Below are positions 56,687 to 64,000 of a stretch of DNA of 64,000 nt, one piece after another. The notes beneath the pieces were generated by a model. It saw only the letters and a program-made list of their open reading frames with translations, was not told the origin of the DNA and did not search any database. Within the stretch, counting starts at the first letter, position 1. Every line of letters starts with the position of its first letter. The DNA is taken from contig NZ_CP067976.1 of the NCBI RefSeq assembly GCF_018141665.1, forward strand, positions 372,001-436,000. The letters run 5' to 3'. The stretch comes from Wolbachia endosymbiont of Spodoptera picta. GTDB taxonomy: Bacteria > Pseudomonadota > Alphaproteobacteria > Rickettsiales > Anaplasmataceae. Position numbers and translations under genes: made by a program.

Positions 56687-58249
56687 TTGTCAGCAATTGC
56701 CGTTATTGATTTTGGTTCACAGTTTACACAGCTTATTGCAAGACAAATCAGGGAAATGGGCGTTTACTGTGAAATATTTCCAAGCAATATCGATTTCAAA
56801 ACAGTATCAAAATTCAATGGATTTATTTTTTCTGGAGGACCGCAATCTGTAAATGACAATTGCTCTGAAGTAAGTGAAGTAGCACATAAAATTATAAAAC
56901 TTAACGAAACAATAAACACTCCTATACTTGGAATATGTTATGGACAGCAACTCATTTGTCATTATTTCGGGGCAAAGGTAAGAAAAGAATTCAATCAGGA
57001 ATTTGGCAAAACTAAAATCAAGATACTAAAAGAATCCCCAATTATAAAGGATACTTGGGACGTTAATTCCGAAATCGATGTGCTAATGAACCATGCAGAC
57101 AGTGTCGAAACTATACCGCAAGGATTTACTGCTATTGCCTCAGGTATAATAAATCAAACAATCGCAATAATTGCTAACGAACAGCGGAAGATTTACTGTA
57201 CTCAGTTCCATCCTGAAGTTAAGCCTACGACAAATGGTAGTAAACTTCTCTCTAATTTCTTAGATATTGCAAATTGTGAGAGAGATTGGACAATGAAGTC
57301 ATTCATTGAAAAACAGAAGGAAAAAATTCAAAACTTAGTAGGGGAGAAAAAAGTAATTGCTGCAGTAAGTGGGGGAGTTGATTCAAGTGTTGCAGCAGTT
57401 CTTACACACAAAGCTATAGGAAAACAATTAAACTGTATTTTTATCGATACTGGGTTATTGCGTAAGAGCCAGACCACTGCTATGTTAAAAGAAATTCCAA
57501 TAAATTACGTTGATAAATCAAACTTGTTTTTAAGTAGGTTAAGGGGAATAACTGATCCGGAAGAAAAGCGAAAAATTATCGGCAATACTTTTATCGAAGT
57601 ATTTGAAGAAGAGGCAAAAAAAATAGGTGATGTGGATTTTTTAATGCAAGGCACCATTTACTCTGATGTAGTTGAATCAGGGCACGCTTCAGGAAACACT
57701 AGTACAATTAAATCTCATCACAATGTTGGTGGGTTGCCAGAAAAAATGAATCTGAAACTAGTAGAACCTTTACGCTATCTCTTTAAAGATGAAGTAAGGC
57801 TGCTTGGCAAAGAAATTGGGCTTTCAGATGAGATAATATTGCAACATCCATTTCCTGGACCTGGACTTGCAGTGAGGATCATAGGTGAGGTTGATGAAGA
57901 AAAGGTACGAATATTGCAAGAAGTAGATGAAATATATATCAACACAATGAAAAATTATGATCTGTATGATAAAATATGGCAGGCTTTTGCTGTACTGTTA
58001 CCAGTAAAAACTGTGGGAGTTATGGGAGATAATCGTACATACGGATATGTTTGCGCTTTAAGGGCTGTGACTTCATCTGATGGCATGACAGCTGATGCAT
58101 TTCCATTTGAAAATAAAGATCAACATTCGTTAGTATTTTGGAGGTTTTTGCAAGACATCAGTAGTATAATTGTTAACAAAGTTTCTGGAGTAAATCGAGT
58201 TGTGTATGATTTAACTTCCAAGCCACCAGCAACTATTGAGTGGGAGTAG
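56687..58249 (+). CDS. guaA: GMP synthase (glutamine-hydrolysing)
   Basis: 520 residues. It converts XMP to GMP with glutamine. A TTG start at 56687 is preceded by a strong Shine-Dalgarno GGAGGAG, and the protein starts exactly as the family does (IAVIDFGSQFTQLIARQ). The GATase nucleophile is C84 in GICYGQQL, with the HPE segment (FHPEVKPT). The PP-loop is SGGVDSSV, and the dimerisation domain includes QHPFPGPGLAVR. A UUG start is unusual but well supported here. Confidence 0.97.
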   Translation: MSAIAVIDFGSQFTQLIARQIREMGVYCEIFPSNIDFKTVSKFNGFIFSGGPQSVNDNCSEVSEVAHKIIKLNETINTPILGICYGQQLICHYFGAKVRKEFNQEFGKTKIKILKESPIIKDTWDVNSEIDVLMNHADSVETIPQGFTAIASGIINQTIAIIANEQRKIYCTQFHPEVKPTTNGSKLLSNFLDIANCERDWTMKSFIEKQKEKIQNLVGEKKVIAAVSGGVDSSVAAVLTHKAIGKQLNCIFIDTGLLRKSQTTAMLKEIPINYVDKSNLFLSRLRGITDPEEKRKIIGNTFIEVFEEEAKKIGDVDFLMQGTIYSDVVESGHASGNTSTIKSHHNVGGLPEKMNLKLVEPLRYLFKDEVRLLGKEIGLSDEIILQHPFPGPGLAVRIIGEVDEEKVRILQEVDEIYINTMKNYDLYDKIWQAFAVLLPVKTVGVMGDNRTYGYVCALRAVTSSDGMTADAFPFENKDQHSLVFWRFLQDISSIIVNKVSGVNRVVYDLTSKPPATIEWE

Positions 58250-58337
58250 CAATAATTTCATTCCAGTTTCAGCTACTCGAATCACACCAAAGAGGCTGCT
58301 TGCATAGCTCAAATTTTAAGGAAAACTATTTAATGTC

Positions 58338-58400
58338 ATTCCAGCGCGTGACGCTGGAATCCAGAAAAAAAGAATAATGGATCCCAGTGTCAGCTACTCG
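58338..58400. repeat. Palindromic element
   Basis: ATTCCAGCG / CGCTGGAAT forms a nine-base stem with a five-base loop (58338-58360). It is followed by the text tccagaaa...atggatcccagtg that also occurs, reversed, near 37023-37050. It lies between guaA and the convergent terC-like gene and could act as a bidirectional transcription stop. Confidence 0.65.
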
Positions 58401-58478
58401 GATGACATCGAAATGTTCGTACAGATATTCGTCACACACCGGAATAAAAATTAGACTTTTGCTTTGTGCAAAATAATT

Positions 58479-59177
58479 TCAAGGCCGCATTTTCTTTATT
58501 TTGCTTATAGCTTCCACAAGCATTGCAAACATAAATGAAGAATACAAATATGCTTTTGGTAGCTCTATGTGAAGTCCTTCAAGTATTAAATATATACCAA
58601 TGAGTAACATAAATAGAATGGCAATTACTTTTAAGCTTGGGCTGGATTTTATTAACTTAGCGGTATAACTTGATGAAAATAGCATTGCTAATATGGAAAA
58701 TGTAAATGCTATAGCAATGATTATCATATTATGAGTTAATGCTATAGCAGTTAATATTGAATCAACAGAAAAAACTAAATCTATTAATATAATTTGTAGC
58801 ACAACTAAAAAAAATTGTGATTTAACGTTTGCCTTTGTTTTGTTCTCCTTATGTACAAAAATTTCGCTCCATAACTCCATAGAACTTTTAACAATAAGAA
58901 ATAACCCTCCTGCAATCATAAGCAAATCTTTTACTGAAATATCTAGTGATACAGAGTAAAATATAGGCTTTTCCATTGATAATATATGTGATATAAAAAA
59001 TAATATTACAAAACGCATCAATAGCGCCAAGCCAAAACCTATCAGGCGGGCTCTTTCTCTCAGCAGATTTGGCACCTTATCTATTGCTAGAGAAATAAAG
59101 ATTAAATTGTCTATACCAAGTATAGTTTCAAGTAGCGTAAGTATCAATAAAGTCCAAGCATCAGCTAGCATTTTCAT
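58479..59177 (-). CDS. TerC family integral membrane protein
   Basis: 232 residues with seven or so membrane segments. The family signature is visible: LTLLETILGIDNLIFI near the N-terminus and LVFSVDSILTAIAL in the middle, each with an acidic residue inside a membrane segment. TerC/YoaE-type proteins are linked to manganese export and to metalation of secreted proteins; the exact role here is not determined. Confidence 0.92.
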   Translation of the reverse strand: MKMLADAWTLLILTLLETILGIDNLIFISLAIDKVPNLLRERARLIGFGLALLMRFVILFFISHILSMEKPIFYSVSLDISVKDLLMIAGGLFLIVKSSMELWSEIFVHKENKTKANVKSQFFLVVLQIILIDLVFSVDSILTAIALTHNMIIIAIAFTFSILAMLFSSSYTAKLIKSSPSLKVIAILFMLLIGIYLILEGLHIELPKAYLYSSFMFAMLVEAISKIKKMRP

Positions 59178-59454
59178 TCCAAAGTCAGCCTTTGTACTTT
59201 ACAATAGATGTGTAAAAATTAAGTAACTTCGACTAGGTAATTAAAAAATCAGCCTTACCCGGAAAAGGGGGAGAGAAAAAAGAGCATTTTTATAATAAAA
59301 GTACTTTTGTAAGAGAAATAATGAAATTAAAAATCTAACTCTCTTTACGAAAATTTTAAATAGATTGTAAAATAGTTGTACCATGAAAATATATGCCTTC
59401 TTTGTAGACTAAGATTTTTCTTTAAATTAAGATAGATACACGATAAAAGGAAAT
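59178..59454. other. Divergent gap between the terC-like and malonyl-CoA decarboxylase genes
   Basis: 277 bp, AT-rich, without a gene or clear repeat. It presumably holds two divergent promoters. Confidence 0.5.
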
Positions 59455-60831
59455 ATGATAAAAGAGTCACTAGCAAAAACTGATATAGTAAAAGTTGAAG
59501 ATAAGAAAGCACCAAAGGGCTTTTTTAAAATATTAGGTGAAGTAGCAGATGCTGTAAGGTCATGGGTTGGCAATATTAGCCCTGATTTAAGTAGTAGTCG
59601 CGATGTCGATAGTTTAGTCTTGAAGATGAACGAATGCTTAAACCCAAAGGGGGGTGAAGTCTCAGCACGTAAGAACACCGTATCTCTTGGTAATTTGTAC
59701 TTGAGTTTATCAGAGGCAGGTCAAATAAAATTTTTACAAACCCTGGCAGAAAAGTTCAATCCGGATAAAACGAAAATAGATGAAGAAATAAAAGTATATA
59801 AGAAAAATCAAGATTCTGAGTCGAGCTATAAGTTTGAACAAGACTTAATGAAAGTCCTTGAATCACCACGCTCTAAAATATTGAAGCAGTTTATCTCCTT
59901 ACCGGAGGGCCTTAAGTTTATTGTTGATATGCGTTCTGATGTACTCAAGCTGAAGAATCAATATAAAAGTCTAAGTCCACTAGAAAACGAATTAAAAAGT
60001 ATACTTTGTACTTTGGTTGATGTTGATCTACTTGATCTTCATCAAATCACTTGGGATTCACCTGCATCATTGTTGGAAAAACTTATAAAATATGAAGCTG
60101 TACATAAAATTTCCTCTTGGGATGACTTAAAAAACAGACTAGATTCTGATCGTCTCTGTTTTGCTTTCTTTCATTACAAAATACCAAATGAACCTTTAAT
60201 TTTTGTAGAGGTTGCACTGATGAATGAGATTGCAGATAGTATTCAACACGTTTTGGACGAGTCAGTTCCTTCAAGTGACCCAAGCAGTGCAAGTACTGCT
60301 ATATTCTATTCAATATCAAACACTCAAACTGGTTTATCTGGAATTAGCCTCGGTAACTTTTTAATAAAGAGAGTCGTAGAAAAACTATCGCAAGAATTTA
60401 AAAGCGTAAAAGCGTATGCAACTCTTTCTCCAGTTCCTGGATTTACAAAATGGCTAAAAAATCAAGACGTAGCTTTATTAGGTAAGCTTAATATAAAACA
60501 ATCAGGTACAGAAATTTTAGAAAGCATAAAAACTAACATTGAATGCGAAAAACAGTCCCTACTGAAACTTTGTGCACATTATTTGCTAAAGGTTAAAAGC
60601 AGTGGTGGGGGTGCTTATGATCCAGTAGCACACTTTCATTTAAGCAATGGTGCATCAATAAAACAAATCAACTGGATGGCTGATACTTCTGAAAAAGGCA
60701 TTAGTCAGTCAGCCGGAATAATGGTGAATTATCTGTATGAGCTGCCTAAAATAGATAACAATCATGAGAATTATATGATTAATAAAGCGACTTCTCATTC
60801 AAAAAAAGTATCGTCTATGTTAAAAGAATAA
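59455..60831 (+). CDS. Malonyl-CoA decarboxylase
   Basis: 458 residues, close to the family's length. It converts malonyl-CoA to acetyl-CoA and CO2. The N-terminal helical domain is followed by the GNAT-like catalytic domain with FVEVALM, FYSISNTQTGLSGISLGNFLIK and the active-site histidine region DPVAH393FHLSNGAS, then INWMADTSEKGISQSAGIMVNYLYEL. The Shine-Dalgarno AGGAAAT precedes ATG 59455. In an endosymbiont the enzyme may limit host-derived or internal malonyl-CoA; the physiological role is inferred. Confidence 0.92.
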   Translation: MIKESLAKTDIVKVEDKKAPKGFFKILGEVADAVRSWVGNISPDLSSSRDVDSLVLKMNECLNPKGGEVSARKNTVSLGNLYLSLSEAGQIKFLQTLAEKFNPDKTKIDEEIKVYKKNQDSESSYKFEQDLMKVLESPRSKILKQFISLPEGLKFIVDMRSDVLKLKNQYKSLSPLENELKSILCTLVDVDLLDLHQITWDSPASLLEKLIKYEAVHKISSWDDLKNRLDSDRLCFAFFHYKIPNEPLIFVEVALMNEIADSIQHVLDESVPSSDPSSASTAIFYSISNTQTGLSGISLGNFLIKRVVEKLSQEFKSVKAYATLSPVPGFTKWLKNQDVALLGKLNIKQSGTEILESIKTNIECEKQSLLKLCAHYLLKVKSSGGGAYDPVAHFHLSNGASIKQINWMADTSEKGISQSAGIMVNYLYELPKIDNNHENYMINKATSHSKKVSSMLKE

Positions 60832-60916
60832 TAGGAAGTATGCAAGAATGTAGAAAGTTTTAACATTTCCTAATCTTTATGTATATAATATTGAATAGCT
60901 TTATGAGGTAAAATAT

Positions 60917-61927
60917 ATGAATAGTAAGATATTAAAAGCAATAAAACAAAAAATACAAGATAGAGTAGAGCGTAAGGAACTGCACAGTCTCTTTATAGAT
61001 CCTGAAGAAATAAAGTCATTCAATGATTGTGTTAGTAGTATTAAATGTGATGGAATAAGCCTAGAGGAATCAAGTGAATTGGGAACAATTTACAAAGGGC
61101 TTGATTCAATGTTTTCTCACATCAGTGATGACTGGGATAAAAATAAGGGTAGCCTAAATAGTAAAAAAATTGATGTATATTATCAAAACTTAGAGTCTAT
61201 CTTAAAGATAGTAAACATAATTAAAGGATTGAAGACAGGAGTGGGCCAAGAATCAGCGATCCCCAACATTGATGAATCTGTGTTAATTTGTGATATCGAA
61301 TCACTTAAGAAAAAAATGGAAGAAGCGCTAGAAAAAACGCAACAACAACAAAGTGTAGCAAGGCAAAAAGAGTTAGAAGAGAAAGCTAAAGAGGAGTTTG
61401 GCAAGTACATAAAAAATGGCACCATTGATGCGGTGTCAATTGAAAAGCGTAAGGATCAAAATTCTCTTTATGCAACAATCAAGCTAAAAGACGACAATAA
61501 AAACACAGATATTAGGGTAAGCGAATTTTTAAATAGTGAATTTTGTAAAGAAAACAATACTGCCGGTTTTCTTCTTTCAAGTGGAGATCAAAAAGAACCT
61601 ATCAGTGGCTACATACATGAGGGGGTTAGATATTATAATTTAGGTACTGCAGCTCAATATGGAATAAAGTTTAACTGGTATGTAGGTGAAAGGGAATGTA
61701 GCATCACATTAAGTGCTAGCGATGGCAGTATTAAAATAGTAAGTAATAAACCAGATGATAAAGATTTAGAAAAAAATAAAGATGTAAAAATTAAAGTTCC
61801 TGTCCTTGGTTACCTAAGCCTTGCTGATGCAGTAAAAACGTGTAGACAGCAAGAAGATCCAAGTAGCACAGTGAAGCAAGCATCAGCTAATGAGCATTGC
61901 CGGCCATTGGCAAGGACTTCAGCTTAA
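60917..61927 (+). CDS. Unknown 336-residue protein
   Basis: ATG 60917 is preceded by GAGGTAAAAT. The N-terminal 120 residues are helical. A coiled coil lies at about 130-165 (LKKKMEEALEKTQQQQ). The C-terminal 170 residues are a mixed globular part (EPISGYIHEGVRYYNLGTAA; GERECSITLSASDGSIKIV; LGYLSLADAVKTC). That ending faintly resembles the domain shared by the 18.4 kb and 32.3 kb genes, but too weakly to claim homology. It lies 81 bp before lepA in the same direction. Confidence 0.65.
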   Translation: MNSKILKAIKQKIQDRVERKELHSLFIDPEEIKSFNDCVSSIKCDGISLEESSELGTIYKGLDSMFSHISDDWDKNKGSLNSKKIDVYYQNLESILKIVNIIKGLKTGVGQESAIPNIDESVLICDIESLKKKMEEALEKTQQQQSVARQKELEEKAKEEFGKYIKNGTIDAVSIEKRKDQNSLYATIKLKDDNKNTDIRVSEFLNSEFCKENNTAGFLLSSGDQKEPISGYIHEGVRYYNLGTAAQYGIKFNWYVGERECSITLSASDGSIKIVSNKPDDKDLEKNKDVKIKVPVLGYLSLADAVKTCRQQEDPSSTVKQASANEHCRPLARTSA

Positions 61928-62008
61928 TGTTTTTAGCAAAAAGAGATATAAATAATTGCTCTTGTAATACTTAAAATGTAAAATAGATCTACTTAAATAA
62001 GTAGATCT

Positions 62009-63805
62009 ATGAACAATATAAGAAATTTTGCAATAATAGCACATATAGATCATGGGAAGTCAACTCTTGCTGATCGTTTGATAGAAGAATGTAACGGTCT
62101 TGAGACAAGGGAAATGACCAATCAGGTACTTGACTCAATGGATATAGAGCGTGAACGCGGAATCACAATCAAAGCACAAACGGTAAGACTCAATTACACT
62201 GCAAATAATGGTAATAAATATTGCCTCAACCTCATGGACACACCAGGTCATGTTGACTTTTCATATGAAGTCAGCCGAAGCTTAGCTGCATGTGAAGGCT
62301 CACTTTTGGTGGTGGACAGCAGCCAAGGAGTTGAAGCTCAGACTCTGGCAAATGTGTACAAGGCAATTGACAATAATCATGAGATAATAGTTGTGCTCAA
62401 TAAAGTTGACCTTCCTGCTGCAGATCCAGAAAAGGTAAAGCTTCAGATTGAAGAAGTAATTGGTATTGATGCAAGTGAGTCAATTTTGATATCGGCAAAA
62501 ACTGGTCTTGGGATAAAGGATGTACTTGAAGCTATAGTGACAAAACTTCCCGCTCCTCAAGGTGATACAAATGCTCCACTGCAAGCAATTTTAGTTGATA
62601 GTTGGTATGATCCTTACCTGGGAGTAGTAATTTTAGTGCGAGTTAAAAATGGAGTACTAAAAAAAGGCATGAGAATCGTTATGATGTCTAATAATGCTAC
62701 ATATCAGGTCGATAATATCGGTATTTTCACTCCTAAAAAAGTTATGACTGGTGAACTTTCAGCAGGTGAAGTTGGTTTTATAACTGCTTCAATGAAAGAA
62801 GTAGCAGACTGCAAAGTAGGAGACACTATTACTGAAGAGAAAAGGCCGTGCAGCAAGGCATTACCTGGCTTTAAAGAAGTACATCCTGTAGTATTTTGCA
62901 GTATTTTTCCCAATAACACAGATGATTTTAAATATTTAAGGGAAGCACTAGAAAAATTACATTTAAATGATGCTAGTTTTACATTTGATGCTGAAACGTC
63001 AAATGCCCTAGGTTATGGATTTCGTTGCGGTTTCTTAGGAATGCTACATCTTGAAGTCATTCAAGAAAGACTCGAAAGAGAATTTGATTTAGATCTAACA
63101 GCAACTGCACCGAGTGTTATATATAAAGTTGCAATACAAAATGGTAAAGTTTTAAATATCCATAACCCAAGCGATATGCCAGACCCTACAAAAATTGAAA
63201 TAGTGGAAGAACCGTGGATCACTGCAACTATAATGGTACCTGATCAATATTTAGGAGAGATTCTATCTCTGTGTGAAGAGAGGAGAGGAGAACAGCAGGA
63301 TTTATCTTATGTTGGTAATACGACAACAGCACTACTGAAGTATAAATTACCGCTGTCTGAGGTTGTTTTTGATTTTTACGATAGACTAAAATCAATTTCC
63401 AAGGGATATGCAAGTTTAGATTGGGAAATATCCGATTATCAGGAAAGTCAGATAGATAAATTAAGTTTTTTAGTTAATGGAGAACCTGTGGATGCGTTAG
63501 CCTGCATTGTTCATAAAAGCAGGGCAGAAAAAAGAGGTCGCGAAATATGTGCACGTTTGAAAGACTTGATACCACGCCAGCAATATAAAATCGCGATTCA
63601 AGCGGCAGTAGGCGGAAAAATTATTGCTAGAGAAACGATTAACCCGTATAGAAAAGATGTAACAGCCAAGCTCTATGGTGGAGACGTCACACGAAGGATG
63701 AAGCTGCTTGAAAAGCAGAAGAAAGGTAAGAAAAGATTGCATTCTGTGGGAAACATAAACATCCCACAAAATGCTTTTATTGAGGCTTTGAAAATAAATG
63801 ATTAA
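62009..63805 (+). CDS. lepA: Elongation factor 4 (LepA)
   Basis: 598 residues, normal length. A ribosome-associated GTPase that assists translation and assembly under stress. G1 is AHIDHGKST (11-19), switch and G3 are ERGITIKAQ and DTPGHVDF, G4 is NKVDLP, G5 is SAKTG. The LepA-specific C-terminal domain is present (RKDVTAKLYGGDVTRRMKLL; KKRLHSVGNINIPQNAF). Confidence 0.98.
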   Translation: MNNIRNFAIIAHIDHGKSTLADRLIEECNGLETREMTNQVLDSMDIERERGITIKAQTVRLNYTANNGNKYCLNLMDTPGHVDFSYEVSRSLAACEGSLLVVDSSQGVEAQTLANVYKAIDNNHEIIVVLNKVDLPAADPEKVKLQIEEVIGIDASESILISAKTGLGIKDVLEAIVTKLPAPQGDTNAPLQAILVDSWYDPYLGVVILVRVKNGVLKKGMRIVMMSNNATYQVDNIGIFTPKKVMTGELSAGEVGFITASMKEVADCKVGDTITEEKRPCSKALPGFKEVHPVVFCSIFPNNTDDFKYLREALEKLHLNDASFTFDAETSNALGYGFRCGFLGMLHLEVIQERLEREFDLDLTATAPSVIYKVAIQNGKVLNIHNPSDMPDPTKIEIVEEPWITATIMVPDQYLGEILSLCEERRGEQQDLSYVGNTTTALLKYKLPLSEVVFDFYDRLKSISKGYASLDWEISDYQESQIDKLSFLVNGEPVDALACIVHKSRAEKRGREICARLKDLIPRQQYKIAIQAAVGGKIIARETINPYRKDVTAKLYGGDVTRRMKLLEKQKKGKKRLHSVGNINIPQNAFIEALKIND

Positions 63806-63936
63806 TATATATCCAAAAACATAAATTTAAAGAACTAAGTGATATTTTCTCAATAAATTTACTGACATTGATATAGGTAAATTTGAAATAGCTATGTGAA
63901 TTTGTAAAACACTATACAAGATACCATACAACGAAA

Positions 63937-63963
63937 TCATCCCAGTGTTAAACGCTGGGATGA
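63937..63963. repeat. Palindromic element
   Basis: TCATCCCAG / CTGGGATGA with a TG-TTAAA-CG centre: a nine-base stem after lepA, of the same kind as the elements at 37006 and 58338. It may terminate lepA transcription. Confidence 0.65.
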
Positions 63964-64000
63964 CAGAGAGCAGCTCAATTGCTCCACTCAATCAGTAAAA

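Noticed and set aside
60917..61927. Membership of the domain family shared by the 18.4 kb and 32.3 kb genes
   Set aside because: Only a loose similarity in the last 60 residues is visible by eye; key texts (RNYT, CLxGG) are missing.
1..64000. tRNA, rRNA or other RNA genes
   Set aside because: I looked in the larger intergenic gaps for T-loop text and cloverleaf-like pairing and found none that I could support.

Overview
The window is AT-rich alphaproteobacterial DNA and almost certainly comes from Wolbachia (Rickettsiales). The evidence is a recognisable cytoplasmic-incompatibility-factor (cif) gene pair, a P44/Msp2-like surface antigen, many ankyrin and coiled-coil proteins, IS481/IS630/IS5-type insertion-sequence remnants, short palindromic intergenic elements and a compact set of single-copy housekeeping genes. 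These calls come from reading the sequence and from knowledge of the families; no database search was run.

Region 1 (1-34 kb) is an accessory island. It opens with an ankyrin gene cut by the left edge. Next comes a cif operon of the large 'type V' kind: a 415-residue CifA and a 3,944-residue CifB with an OTU protease motif, two PD-(D/E)XK modules, a pore/toxin-like middle, a three-fold beta-trefoil-like repeat, two ankyrin blocks and a latrotoxin-C-terminal-like end. Behind it lies a set of genes typical of the eukaryotic association module of phage WO: Rpn/PD-(D/E)XK family proteins, tandem-HTH regulators in several broken copies, a RadC (JAB) protein and an unknown 373-residue protein. Two large effector candidates follow. 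One is a 1,716-residue protein with a duplicated N-terminal module, about a dozen 46-residue repeats and a YopT-like C58 cysteine protease triad. The other is a 699-residue coiled-coil protein ending in a membrane hairpin. No phage capsid, tail or baseplate gene is present. A roughly 270 bp inverted repeat (about 1.55-1.83 kb and 30.10-30.37 kb) brackets almost exactly the cif-to-coiled-coil segment. The island edge is further disturbed by a frameshifted coiled-coil gene and an IS481-type element.

Region 2 (34-64 kb) is mostly chromosomal core. It holds ligA; a probable hemC-murB-symporter-pyrE minus-strand operon; secD; an IS graveyard; a surface antigen; mtaB; recG; rpmJ; a PPDK regulatory protein; ccmC; a lone secretin; guaA; a TerC-type membrane protein; a malonyl-CoA decarboxylase; an unknown gene; and lepA. 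Several lineage-specific genes between them are decayed. Two are split at A7 homopolymers, one is cut by an IS481 end, and the ligA stop codon lies in an IS481-type end.

Taken together, region 1 looks like a cargo island of host-acting proteins (deubiquitinase-like, nuclease-like, C58 protease, ankyrin and coiled-coil, several with nuclear-localisation-like basic clusters). It carries its own regulators and recombination genes and is embedded beside ordinary housekeeping genes.
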